A stretch of 64,000 bases of DNA from Glycomyces niveus. Lineage in GTDB: Bacteria; Actinomycetota; Actinomycetes; Mycobacteriales; Micromonosporaceae. Positions 17,619 through 27,772 of the stretch are shown piece by piece. Every line of letters starts with the position of its first letter. The first letter of the stretch is position 1. Position numbers and translations under genes: made by a program. Below the pieces are notes generated by a model. That model did not search any database, had not been told where the DNA came from, and worked only from the letters and a program-made list of their open reading frames with translations. The stretch covers positions 549,982-613,981 of the forward strand of contig NZ_JAGFNP010000001.1 in NCBI RefSeq assembly GCF_017592475.1, given 5' to 3'.

Positions 17619-18875
17619 GTGCATATTCTCGACGATCTCGCATGGCGCGGCCTCATCCAGGATTCGACCGGTATCGACGCTCTCCGCGAGCACATCGACG
17701 CGGGCCAGGTGACGTTCTATATCGGTTTCGACCCGACGGCGCCGAGCCTGCACGTCGGCCACCTCATGCAGCTGGTCACCGCGCGCCGCCTGCAGCAGGC
17801 CGGTTTGAAGCCGCTGCTGCTCGTGGGCGGCGCGACCGGCCAGATCGGGGACCCCCGCGAGGTCGGCGAGCGCGTCATGAACCCGCCGGAGGTCGTGGCC
17901 GGCTGGGTGGAGAAGATCCGCGCGCAGGTGTCGCCGTTCGTCACCTACGACGGCGAGAACGGCGCGATCCTGGTCAACAACCTGGACTGGACGAGCGAGA
18001 TGGGCGTCGTGGAGTTCCTCCGCGATGTCGGCAAGCACTTCCCGGTCTCGAAGATGCTCGCCCGCGACGTGGTGAAGAGCCGCTTGGAGTCGGGCATCTC
18101 GTTCACGGAGTTCTCGTACCAGTTGCTGCAGTCGAACGACTTCTTCGAGCTCAACCGCCGCCACGGCTGCACCCTCCAGTTCGGAGGGTCGGACCAGTGG
18201 GGGAACATCACCGCCGGGGTCGACTTCATCCGCCGCCGCTCAGGCGAGCACGTCCACGCGTTCGTGAGCCCGCTCGTGACCAAGGCCGACGGCACCAAGT
18301 TTGGCAAGAGCGAGGGCGGCGCGGTCTGGCTCGACGCGGAGCTGACGAGCCCGTACGCGTTCTACCAGTTCTGGGTGAACACCGGCGACGCCGACGTGGT
18401 CCGGTACCTGAAGTCGTTCTCGCTCAAGTCGCACGAGGAGCTCGAGGAGCTGGAACGGGCCACTGCCGAGAAGCCCGCCGCGCGCCTCGCGCAGAAGGCG
18501 CTCGCGGAGGAGCTGACCACGCTGCTGCACGGCGCGGAGGAGACCGCGCACGTGGTGGCCGCGTCGCAGGCGCTGTTCGGCCGCGGCGAGCTCGCCGACC
18601 TGCCCGAGGCGACGCTGCGCGCGGCGCTCGTCGAGGCCGGTCTGGCCGAGTTCACGAAGCCGGATGTCACGGTCGCCGAGGCGATGAAGGAGTCCGGTGT
18701 GGTCGCGAGCCTGGGCGAGGCCCGCCGCGCCGCGAAGGAGGGCGGGGCCTACCTGAACAACGTCCGCGTGAGTGATCCTGCGGCCGTTATCGACCCGTCT
18801 GACCTGCTTCACGGACGGTACGGAGTGATCCGGCGCGGTAAGAGGACCGTCGCCGGGTTCGAGGTCATCGGCTGA
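17619..18875 (+). CDS. tyrS: Tyrosyl-tRNA synthetase
   Basis: TyrS charges tRNA-Tyr. The 418-residue product is a bacterial class I synthetase with HVGH at residues 45-48 (HIGH motif), FIGFDPTAPSLH-type substrate-binding sequence (here FYIGFDPTAPSL), the tyrosine-site block GGSDQWGNI, and KFGKS at 227-231 (KMSKS motif). A C-terminal S4 RNA-binding domain (about 355-418) ends in RRGKRTVAGFEVIG. Length is normal. The GTG at 17619 has a weak CACAAT box 6 nt upstream and no ribosome-binding site, so it may be leaderless. It opens the block shared with M. tuberculosis Rv1689 onward. Confidence 0.97.
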   Translation: MHILDDLAWRGLIQDSTGIDALREHIDAGQVTFYIGFDPTAPSLHVGHLMQLVTARRLQQAGLKPLLLVGGATGQIGDPREVGERVMNPPEVVAGWVEKIRAQVSPFVTYDGENGAILVNNLDWTSEMGVVEFLRDVGKHFPVSKMLARDVVKSRLESGISFTEFSYQLLQSNDFFELNRRHGCTLQFGGSDQWGNITAGVDFIRRRSGEHVHAFVSPLVTKADGTKFGKSEGGAVWLDAELTSPYAFYQFWVNTGDADVVRYLKSFSLKSHEELEELERATAEKPAARLAQKALAEELTTLLHGAEETAHVVAASQALFGRGELADLPEATLRAALVEAGLAEFTKPDVTVAEAMKESGVVASLGEARRAAKEGGAYLNNVRVSDPAAVIDPSDLLHGRYGVIRRGKRTVAGFEVIG

Positions 18876-18924
18876 GGCATACACTTGGTTGGTTTTGTCG
18901 CGGTGAATAGAGGGGGAGAATCGA

Positions 18925-21204
18925 GTGGCTGAAGACGGCCGCGCCCGCAAGGGTGGAGATGACCGGCGAGGCGGCTACGGCCGTCGCGAGGGCGGCGGCT
19001 ACGGCGACCGTTCGGGCCGCGGCGGCTACGGCCGCCAGGAAGGCCGAGGGGACAGCCGGGGCGGCTACGGCCGCAGCGAAGGCCGCGACGACCGCCCGCG
19101 TCGTTACGAGGACCGGGACGACCGTCCCCGCCGTGACGGCGACAGCCGCGGCGGGTACAACCGCGACGACCGCGGCCCGCGCCGCGACGACGACCGCCGT
19201 GGCGGGTACAACCGCGACGACCGCGGCCCCCGTCGCTTCGAGGGCAACCGTGACGACCGTCCCCGCCGGGACGGCGACAACCGCGGCGGCGGCTTCCGGG
19301 ACAACCGGGGCGGTGGCGGATACAACCGCGACGACCGCGGCCCGCGCCGTTTCGAGGGCAGCCGGGACGACCGTCCCCGCCGGGACGGCGACAACCGCGG
19401 CGGTGGCTTTAACCGTGACAACCGCGGTGGCGGCTTCAACCGCGACGATCGCGGCCGTGGCGGGTTCAATCGCGATGACCGCGGTCCGCGTCGTGATGAC
19501 GACCGCCGTGGCGGGTACAACCGCGACGACCGCGGTCCCCGTCGCTTCGAGGGCAGCCGGGACGACCGTCCGCGTCGCGATGGCGACAACCGCGGCGGTG
19601 GCTTTAACCGTGACAACCGTGGTGGCGGCTTCAACCGCGACGATCGCGGCCGTGGCGGGTTCAATCGCGATGACCGCGGTCCGCGTCGTGATGACGACCG
19701 CCGTGGCGGGTACAACCGCGACGACCGCGGTCCCCGTCGCTTCGAAGGCAACCGCGACGACCGCGGCCGTGGCGGCTTCAACCGTGACGACCGCGGCCCG
19801 CGCCGCGACGGCGACAACCGTGGCGGGTACAACCGCGACGACCGCCCGCGCCGTTTCGAAGGCGACCGGGACGACCGTCCGCGCCGCTTCGAGAGCCGCG
19901 ACGACCGGCCCCGCCGCGACGACGACCGGCCGCGCCGGTTCGAGAACCGCGAGGGCCAGGGTCCGCGCCGGTTCGAGGGCGACGACCGCGGCCCGCGCAG
20001 CGAGGGCCGCCCCCGCCGCTTCGAGAACCGCGAGGGCCAGGGCCCGCGCAAGTTCGACCGCGACGACCGGCCCCGCCGGGACGACCGTCCGCGCCGCGAC
20101 GACCGGGGCGACGACCGCTTCGGCCGCGATGGCAGAGAGCGCCGCGGCAAGGACAACCTGCGTCCGCTCGAGGAGCGCGAGGCCGGCCACGAGGGCCCGA
20201 TCCGCATGGGCGAGTCCGACCAGGCCCCCGACCTCCCCGAAGGCGTCGAGTACGGCTACGACCAGCTCGACAAGGAGACCAAGGCCGGGCTGCGCAGCCT
20301 GAACAAGCAGCTCGCCGAGGCCGTCGGCAACCGGCTCATCGCCGCCGCCGCGCTCCTCGCCGAGGACGACGTCGAAGGCGCGCTCGAGCAGGCCCGCTAC
20401 GCCCGCCGCAAGGCCTCCCGCGTGGCCGTGGTCCGCGAGGTCACCGGTGTGGCCGCGTACGGCGCCGAGGAGTGGCAGCTGGCCGTCAACGAGCTGCGCG
20501 CCGCGCAGCGCCTGGGCGGCACCCACGACCACGTCGCGCTCATCGCCGACTGCGAACGCGCCCTCGGGCACCCCGAGCGCGCGATCGACCTCTACCGCGA
20601 GTTCGGCAACGACGAGAGCGTCGACCCCGAGGTGCGGGTCGAACTGCTCATCGTCGCCTCCGGCGCCCGCCGCGACATGGGCATGGGCGAGGCCGCGACC
20701 GCGATGCTGAAGGTCGGCGCGCTCAACTCGCCGAAGACCGAGCCGTGGGTCGCCCGCCTCCGCTACGCCTACGCCGAGGGCCTGCTGGCCGACGGCCGCG
20801 AAGACGAAGCCCGCGAATGGCTCTCGAAGGCGGTCGCCGCCGACGAGACCGGCGAGACGGGCGCCGCCGAGCGCCTGCTCGAGCTCGAGGGCATCGTCGT
20901 CGAGGAGTACGACGAGGACGACGAGTTCGAAGACGACGACTACGAGGACGACGAAGACGACCTCGAAGACGACGACGAAGAGGACGAGGACGACGACCTC
21001 GCCGAGGACGACCTCGACGACGAGGACGACGACTACGAGGACGACGACGACTTCGACGACGATGAAGACGCCGACGAAGACGACGACGACTTCGAGGACG
21101 AAGAAGCGGCGCCCGAGGCCCCCGTCAAGGACGACGTGAAGGCGGACGGCAGGCCGACCCCCGACGCTGAGGAGTCCGATGACCCGACTGAAAGGCGCGC
21201 CTGA
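18925..21204 (+). CDS. Arg/Gly/Asp-rich repeat protein with TPR-like domain and acidic tail
   Basis: The 759-residue product has three parts. Residues 1-410 are a low-complexity repeat region built from units like GGYNRDDRGPRR, FEGNRDDRPRRDGDN and RGGFNRDDRG, rich in Arg, Gly and Asp with spaced aromatic residues. Residues about 430-650 form helical TPR-like repeats (LNKQLAEAVGNRLIAAAALLAEDDVEGAL) similar to the small TPR protein encoded after tyrS in mycobacteria. The last 100 residues are almost all Asp and Glu. RGG-type repeats usually bind RNA and can phase-separate; that role is inferred. GTG at 18925 follows GAGGGGGAG. It overlaps the next gene by 26 nt. Confidence 0.85.
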   Translation: MAEDGRARKGGDDRRGGYGRREGGGYGDRSGRGGYGRQEGRGDSRGGYGRSEGRDDRPRRYEDRDDRPRRDGDSRGGYNRDDRGPRRDDDRRGGYNRDDRGPRRFEGNRDDRPRRDGDNRGGGFRDNRGGGGYNRDDRGPRRFEGSRDDRPRRDGDNRGGGFNRDNRGGGFNRDDRGRGGFNRDDRGPRRDDDRRGGYNRDDRGPRRFEGSRDDRPRRDGDNRGGGFNRDNRGGGFNRDDRGRGGFNRDDRGPRRDDDRRGGYNRDDRGPRRFEGNRDDRGRGGFNRDDRGPRRDGDNRGGYNRDDRPRRFEGDRDDRPRRFESRDDRPRRDDDRPRRFENREGQGPRRFEGDDRGPRSEGRPRRFENREGQGPRKFDRDDRPRRDDRPRRDDRGDDRFGRDGRERRGKDNLRPLEEREAGHEGPIRMGESDQAPDLPEGVEYGYDQLDKETKAGLRSLNKQLAEAVGNRLIAAAALLAEDDVEGALEQARYARRKASRVAVVREVTGVAAYGAEEWQLAVNELRAAQRLGGTHDHVALIADCERALGHPERAIDLYREFGNDESVDPEVRVELLIVASGARRDMGMGEAATAMLKVGALNSPKTEPWVARLRYAYAEGLLADGREDEAREWLSKAVAADETGETGAAERLLELEGIVVEEYDEDDEFEDDDYEDDEDDLEDDDEEDEDDDLAEDDLDDEDDDYEDDDDFDDDEDADEDDDDFEDEEAAPEAPVKDDVKADGRPTPDAEESDDPTERRA
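19384..19751 (+). repeat. 195-bp tandem duplication inside the repeat protein gene
   Basis: The segment 19384-19578 is followed by an almost identical copy from 19579 to about 19751. The unit is 65 codons long, so the frame is kept. Near-identity at the DNA level, including synonymous sites, points to a recent duplication and a gene prone to changing repeat number. Confidence 0.85.
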
Positions 21205-22213
21205 GGCACTGGCCGGCGCTTACGACCAAGCGCTGCTCGACCTCGACGGCGTCGTCTACCTGCTCAGTCAGCCGATCCCGGAAGCGGCCGCGACCCTCGC
21301 GGCCCTTCCGGGCCTCGACTGCGACCCGGTGTTCGTCACCAACAACGCCTCCCGCAGCCCGCGGGTCGTCGCCGAAGCCCTGCGCGGCATGGACATCCCC
21401 GCCGAGGAGTCCCAGGTCCTCACCTCCGCGCAAGTGGTGGCCGAGATCCTGCGCGACCGCCTCGGCGAGGGCGCCCGCATCCTCGTGACCGGTTCGGAGG
21501 CGCTGCGCGCCGCCGTCGAGTCCCAGGGCCTCACCGCCGTCACGGACCCCAAAGCGGCCCAAGGCATCGGCTACGGCATGATCCCGACCCTCACCTGGCG
21601 GGACCTCGCCGACCTGACCATCGCGGCCCGCAACGGCGCGATGTGGGTGGCGACGAACCTCGACGCCACCCTGCCCACACCGGACGGTCCGCTGCCCGGC
21701 ACGGGCGCGCTGGCCGGGGCCATCGCCACGGCGCTCGGGCGCGGACCCGACGTCGTCGCCGGGAAGCCCGAGCCGGGGATCTACCGCTCCGCGCTGGCGC
21801 GCAAGCCGGGCGCGCGGGCCGTCATGGTCGGCGACCGGCCGGACTCGGACATCGAGGGCGCCAACCGGGCCGGGATCGACTCGCTGCTGGTCTTCACCGG
21901 CGTCGTCACGCCGCGCCAGGCGCTGGCGCTGCCGCCCGAGCAGCGGCCGACGTACCTCGGCTGGAGCCTCGCGGCCCTGACCGAGCCGCACCCCGAGCCC
22001 GATTGGAACGAAGAGGTCGACCGCATCATGTGCGGCGGCTGGACGGCCGTGTTGCAGGGCAAGGAGATCCGCCTCAGCGGGCAGGGCGCCGAACTGGACG
22101 CCTGGCGCGCGCTGTGCGAGTTGAGCTGGGCCGCAGCCGATATGACCGGCTACGACCCGGCGGTGGCACCGATCCCGGTCGGCGAGGCGGCTGAGAAGCT
22201 GCTGGCGTCGTAA
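21179..22213 (+). CDS. HAD-superfamily (NagD-like) sugar phosphatase
   Basis: The 344-residue product belongs to the NagD/PGP subgroup of HAD phosphatases. It carries nucleophile motif I (LLDLDGVVY), motif II in FVTNNASRSP, the lysine region VAGKPEPGIYRSAL and motif IV MVGDRPDSDIEGANRAGID. Members dephosphorylate small metabolites such as 4-nitrophenyl phosphate, glycerol phosphate or UMP. It corresponds in position to the Rv1692 phosphatase of M. tuberculosis. The ATG at 21179 is preceded by GAGGAG and lies within the end of the preceding gene, so translation is coupled. A terminator hairpin follows. Confidence 0.9.
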   Translation: MTRLKGAPEALAGAYDQALLDLDGVVYLLSQPIPEAAATLAALPGLDCDPVFVTNNASRSPRVVAEALRGMDIPAEESQVLTSAQVVAEILRDRLGEGARILVTGSEALRAAVESQGLTAVTDPKAAQGIGYGMIPTLTWRDLADLTIAARNGAMWVATNLDATLPTPDGPLPGTGALAGAIATALGRGPDVVAGKPEPGIYRSALARKPGARAVMVGDRPDSDIEGANRAGIDSLLVFTGVVTPRQALALPPEQRPTYLGWSLAALTEPHPEPDWNEEVDRIMCGGWTAVLQGKEIRLSGQGAELDAWRALCELSWAAADMTGYDPAVAPIPVGEAAEKLLAS

Positions 22214-22225
22214 CGCGGACAAGCG

Positions 22226-22254
22226 AGAAGCCCGGACTGCCGCAGTCCGGGCTT
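22226..22254 (+). terminator. Terminator after the HAD phosphatase gene
   Basis: A 13-bp perfect stem (GAAGCCCGGACTG with its complement) with a CCG loop is followed by GTTTTC. It can also serve the minus-strand SCP2-like gene that ends at 22309. Confidence 0.85.
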
Positions 22255-22308
22255 CGTTTTCGTTGCGGTGCCGTGCCGTTGCGGCGCAGCGCCTCAGGTC
22301 GCGGGGTC

Positions 22309-22656
22309 TTAGTCGACCTTGAGGGCCTTGCGCAGCTTGGCGAGGTCCTTCACCGAGGCCTTGATCTTGATCTTGCCGGTCAGGAGGGCCTTGGCGGGCT
22401 TGAGCTCCTTCTTGGACAGGGCGATCAGGTCGTCAGAGCTGATGATGATGCGAACCTCGGCGTCGGGGGCGTCGCCGTCGAGCAGGTCGGTCAGCTTGTT
22501 GCCCGAGAGCTTGGCGCTGAAGGCCTGGTTCAGGTCGGTGATCTCCACAGCCAAGGTGCGCTCGAAGTCTTCCTCGAGGTCGAGCTCGTCCGACTTCCGG
22601 GCGACCTTGCCCGCCATCTTCTCCAGCACATTGCGGCATTCGTCAACAGTGGCCAT
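22309..22656 (-). CDS. SCP2 sterol-transfer-like domain protein, paralogue 1
   Basis: The 115-residue product is a single SCP2-like domain: MATVDECRNVLEKMAGKVA, then ITDLNQAFSAKLSGNKLTDL, VRIIISSDDLIALSKKELKPAKALLTGKIKIKASVKDL. Such domains have a hydrophobic tunnel that binds lipids or acyl chains and often act as carriers. The open frame continues upstream, but the ATG at 22656 has GGGAGGA at good spacing and starts the domain. It is a clear paralogue of the next minus-strand gene, with which it shares the opening MAT[VI]DECR and overall layout. Confidence 0.82.
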   Translation of the reverse strand: MATVDECRNVLEKMAGKVARKSDELDLEEDFERTLAVEITDLNQAFSAKLSGNKLTDLLDGDAPDAEVRIIISSDDLIALSKKELKPAKALLTGKIKIKASVKDLAKLRKALKVD

Positions 22657-22772
22657 AACGGTCCTCCCGGTTTGGTTCTTGAGCTCGAAGCGCTCGACTG
22701 CCGAGAGATTACAACGTGGCCCGAATGCCGTTGCGTCCGACCGGGACGCATTTGCCCCGCGGACCGGGGAGG

Positions 22773-22805
22773 GCGCGGGACGGACCTCACGGTCCGCGCC
22801 CGCGC
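22773..22805 (-). terminator. Hairpin between the two SCP2-like genes
   Basis: GCGCGGG-A-CGGACC pairs with GGTCCG-CG-CCCGCGC around TCAC, with a small internal asymmetry. It lies past the end of the upstream paralogue (22869) and before the start of the downstream one. No U-run is present. Confidence 0.45.
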
Positions 22806-22868
22806 ACCCTACGTGATCCGCATTGTGCAAGCGCCCCAATGTGAACCGAAGGCGCGGGCAGCCAGGAC

Positions 22869-23207
22869 CTACAGGACGCCGCGGAGCTTCATGAGGTCCA
22901 TCATGTTCGCCTTGATCTTGACTTGGCCCCCGGTGAAGGCCTTCATGAAGTCGAGCTCCCCGGCGACGAGCTTGAGCAGGTCGTCCGAGGCGACGATCAT
23001 GCGAATCTCCGCGTCGGGGTTGTCGCCGTCGGTGATGCCGGTCAGCTTGCCCTGGTCGAACTTGCCGTTGAAGGACACCGAGAGGTCGGTGATGTCGGCG
23101 GCGAGCGAGCGCTGGAAGCCCTGGAGCTTCCGCACCGACTTGGGGTTCGAGGCGAGGTTGTCCGCGAACTGCTCGAGTGCGGTCCGGCATTCGTCGATGG
23201 TGGCCAT
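22869..23207 (-). CDS. SCP2 sterol-transfer-like domain protein, paralogue 2
   Basis: The 112-residue product is a second SCP2-like domain: MATIDECRTALEQFADNLA, ITDLSVSFNGKFDQGKL, IRMIVASDDLLKLVAGELDFMKAFTGGQVKIKANMMDLMKLRGVL. The aligned order of motifs with paralogue 1 shows a tandem duplication followed by divergence. The ATG at 23207 is preceded by a GGAGG-type site. A lipid-carrier role is inferred from the fold only. The plus-strand gene at 23407 is divergent from it. Confidence 0.82.
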   Translation of the reverse strand: MATIDECRTALEQFADNLASNPKSVRKLQGFQRSLAADITDLSVSFNGKFDQGKLTGITDGDNPDAEIRMIVASDDLLKLVAGELDFMKAFTGGQVKIKANMMDLMKLRGVL

Positions 23208-23406
23208 GGGCCCTCCTGATTTCGATCGGCGCGGGCGCGGCGGTGCGCCCCCTCAGAATGTTACCGGCCAGTACGGCCATGCGGGCATGGCCGTGGACCG
23301 GTAGCTTGGCAGTACCGTTGACGCCAGAGCCAGACTACGGCTCGCGAGCCGCACGGAGGCGGGGACGCCAGCCCCGCCCGCACCAGCAGAAGGGAGTGGG
23401 ACCGTC

Positions 23407-23832
23407 ATGACGGACTCCGCCCGCGCCTACTTCGACTCCTTCCTCGGCATGGCCGGCGGACCCGGCCGCCGCGCCCGCGACTTCGCCGGCAAGGTCCGCG
23501 AGGACCTGCGCACCGGCTCCGAGCAGGTACGCGAGCACGGCACCCGCACCGCCGCCGACGTCGGCCGCCTCCTCCGCGCCGAGCTCGACGCCGGCCTCAC
23601 GCGCCTCGGCGTCGCCACCCAGGCCGACCTGGACGACCTCAACCTCCGCCTCGAGCACTCCGAGGAGCAGATCCGCGACCTCCGCATCCGACTCGCCGAA
23701 GCCGAGGCCCGCGCGAACGCCGCGTCGGCGAAACTCGCGCAGCAGGCGGAGCCCCGCCCTGCCGAGACGCCATCGCCCGCCCCCGCCGCGACCATGGAGC
23801 CGATCGACGACGAGGAAGACGAGGACGCATGA
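23407..23832 (+). CDS. Coiled-coil, phasin-like small protein of unknown function
   Basis: The 141-residue product has a helical first half (FDSFLGMAGGPGRRARDFAGKV). A heptad-patterned coiled coil lies at about 65-112 (TQADLDDLNLRLEHSEEQIR), and a Pro/Ala and then acidic tail follows. The layout resembles actinobacterial phasin-like or poly(3-hydroxyalkanoate)-granule proteins, but the similarity is general. It precedes the small ORF and tlyA. It ends in an ATGA overlap with the next gene, so the two are co-translated. Confidence 0.75.
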   Translation: MTDSARAYFDSFLGMAGGPGRRARDFAGKVREDLRTGSEQVREHGTRTAADVGRLLRAELDAGLTRLGVATQADLDDLNLRLEHSEEQIRDLRIRLAEAEARANAASAKLAQQAEPRPAETPSPAPAATMEPIDDEEDEDA

Positions 23833-24029
23833 CCGACATGCCGAGCCCGGGGGCCCTGGCCGGCCGCCTCAAGCCCGCGGCCGACACGGACGACGTCGAG
23901 ATGGAGGTCGAGGAGGCCCTGGGCCGCCTCGAGGCCCTCCCCGACCTGCCGGTCACCGAGCACGTGCAGGTCTTCGAAGGCGTCCAGCAGCGCCTCTCCG
24001 AGATCCTCAGCAACGTCGACGACGCCTAA
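23829..24029 (+). CDS. Small acidic protein upstream of tlyA
   Basis: The 66-residue product is acidic and mostly helical (EMEVEEALGRLEALPDLPVTEHVQVFEGVQQRLSEILSNVDD). The start ATG overlaps the stop of the preceding gene (ATGA), so it is translationally coupled. Similar small proteins sit just before tlyA in other actinobacteria as far as I recall. Function unknown. Confidence 0.75.
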   Translation: MTDMPSPGALAGRLKPAADTDDVEMEVEEALGRLEALPDLPVTEHVQVFEGVQQRLSEILSNVDDA

Positions 24030-24059
24030 GAACCAGTTAGAGAGCACCGAACCCGCGCC

Positions 24060-26509
<2,450 letters not shown>

Positions 26510-26663
26510 TCAGAGCGGGTTGCCGCCCAAGGGAAGCCGGGTGCAGGGCTTTCACGCCGAACGGGATTGTGCAAGCGTTCTCATCGGTATGCTCTCCGGT
26601 ACTCCCGGTGAACCGGGCTGGAGTACAGTTCGAGGCCCTGTAGCCGTCTGAGTAGGAGCGCGA

Positions 26664-27563
26664 GTGGAGCCGCAGCAGAAGCCGAGCCGTGTCTTGGTGG
26701 TCACGCATCCGCTTCGCGAGGATGTGGCGGAGCTCGCCGAGAAGCTGGCGGCCGCACTGCGGGCCGCGGGCGTCGAGGTGAAGATCTGCTCGGGCGCGAC
26801 CCGCTCCCTCATGCGCCGCGACGCGCTGGTCGTCGGCGGCGAATCGAACGGCGAGACCGCCGACCTCGTGCTCGCCCTCGGCGGCGACGGCACCGTGCTG
26901 CGCGCCGCGAAGGTGGCCGCCGAGGCCGACGTGCCGCTGCTCGGCGTCAACTTCGGGAAGGTCGGCTTCCTCGCCGAGGCCGAGACCGGCGAGCTCGAGA
27001 CCGTCGTGTCGCGCCTCCTCGACGGCGAGTACACCGTCGAGGAGCGCACCGCGCTGTCGGTCGAGGCGATGGGCATCGACGGCGAGGAACACGTCTCCTG
27101 GGCGTTCAACGACATCGCGGTGGAGAAGGCCGAGCCCGCGCGGATGCTCGAGCTGTACATCGAGATCGACGGGACCCGCATCTCCCGCTACGGCTCCGAC
27201 GGGGTCGTGGTGGCCTCGCCGACCGGTTCGACCGCGCACGCGATGTCGGCGGGCGGCCCGGTCGTCTGGCCCGACGTGGACGCGCTCGTGGTGGTGCCCA
27301 TGAACGCGCACGCGCTGTTCGCGAAGCCGATGGTGGTGCACTCCTCATCGGTGATCCGCATCGGCGTGGAGTCCACCAGCACCGAGGGCGCGCTCGTCGC
27401 CGACGGCAAGGAGCTCACCCGGCTCACCTCGGGCGCGACGGTCACGATCCGCCGCTCGGCGCGCCCGGTGCGGCTGGTGCGCATGTCCGGTCAGCCCTTC
27501 GCCTCCCGTTTGGTGTCGAAACTCTCTCTGCCCGTTGACGGTTGGCGTCACGGCCGAGTCTGA
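26664..27563 (+). CDS. nadK: NAD kinase
   Basis: NadK phosphorylates NAD to NADP using ATP or polyphosphate. The 299-residue product has the GGDGT motif (LALGGDGTVLRAAK), GVNFGKVGFLAE, the NDIAVEK block and the zinc/NAD-site sequence YGSDGVVVASPTGSTAHAMS. The usual AYxxSAGGP is AHAMSAGGP here. GTG at 26664 is preceded by TAGGAGCG. The gene stands in the conserved order tlyA-nadK-recN, apart from the inserted cholesterol oxidase. Its stop codon directly abuts a large inverted repeat. Confidence 0.96.
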   Translation: MEPQQKPSRVLVVTHPLREDVAELAEKLAAALRAAGVEVKICSGATRSLMRRDALVVGGESNGETADLVLALGGDGTVLRAAKVAAEADVPLLGVNFGKVGFLAEAETGELETVVSRLLDGEYTVEERTALSVEAMGIDGEEHVSWAFNDIAVEKAEPARMLELYIEIDGTRISRYGSDGVVVASPTGSTAHAMSAGGPVVWPDVDALVVVPMNAHALFAKPMVVHSSSVIRIGVESTSTEGALVADGKELTRLTSGATVTIRRSARPVRLVRMSGQPFASRLVSKLSLPVDGWRHGRV

Positions 27564-27724
27564 GGGCCCGCCGGGCGAGCCCAGCCGGTCTGGGCCCGGT
27601 CCATTCGCCCGCTCGCTGCGCTGTCGGCCTTCCAGATACAACACCGGTATCTGGAAGGCCTTCCGCCTTGCGAGCGATCAAATGGCCTCGGCCCCAGCCT
27701 CGCCCGGGCCCGCCCGGCGGGCCC
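27564..27724. repeat. 161-nt imperfect inverted repeat between nadK and recN
   Basis: The element begins at the base after the nadK stop. The outer 13 nt (GGGCCCGCCGGGC at 27564-27576, complement at 27712-27724) and the inner 14 nt (GGCCTTCCAGATAC at 27626-27639, complement at 27647-27660) pair perfectly around a 7-nt loop. The sequence between them pairs at roughly 80% with small gaps. The whole intergenic region can thus fold as one long hairpin. It could act as a terminator for nadK, but it is far larger than needed; a small non-autonomous mobile element or a structured RNA are alternatives. Confidence 0.85.
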
Positions 27725-27759
27725 CACCCGCTCGAGCGCCGATTGTCGGACGGACCGGC

Positions 27760-27765
27760 TAGGCT
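27760..27765 (+). promoter_or_regulatory. -10 box for a leaderless recN transcript
   Basis: TAGGCT lies 7 nt before the GTG at 27773, with no ribosome-binding site between. It lies just after the inverted repeat and gives recN its own promoter. Confidence 0.5.
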
Positions 27766-27772
27766 TCGAAGC

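Noticed and set aside
19130..19900. Regular repeats that could be mistaken for a CRISPR array
   Set aside because: The repeats are in phase with codons, have no unique spacers, and encode the Arg/Gly/Asp repeat protein.
18865..20571. 568-codon minus-strand frame rich in Ala, Val and Thr opposite the repeat protein
   Set aside because: Its regular repeats are the complement of the RDDRGPRR codons; the plus strand has the ribosome-binding site, the TPR-like domain and the conserved neighbours.
23407..24029. The two small overlapping genes before tlyA as a toxin-antitoxin pair
   Set aside because: Both are acidic, helical and lack toxin motifs; their place before tlyA is that of conserved small proteins.
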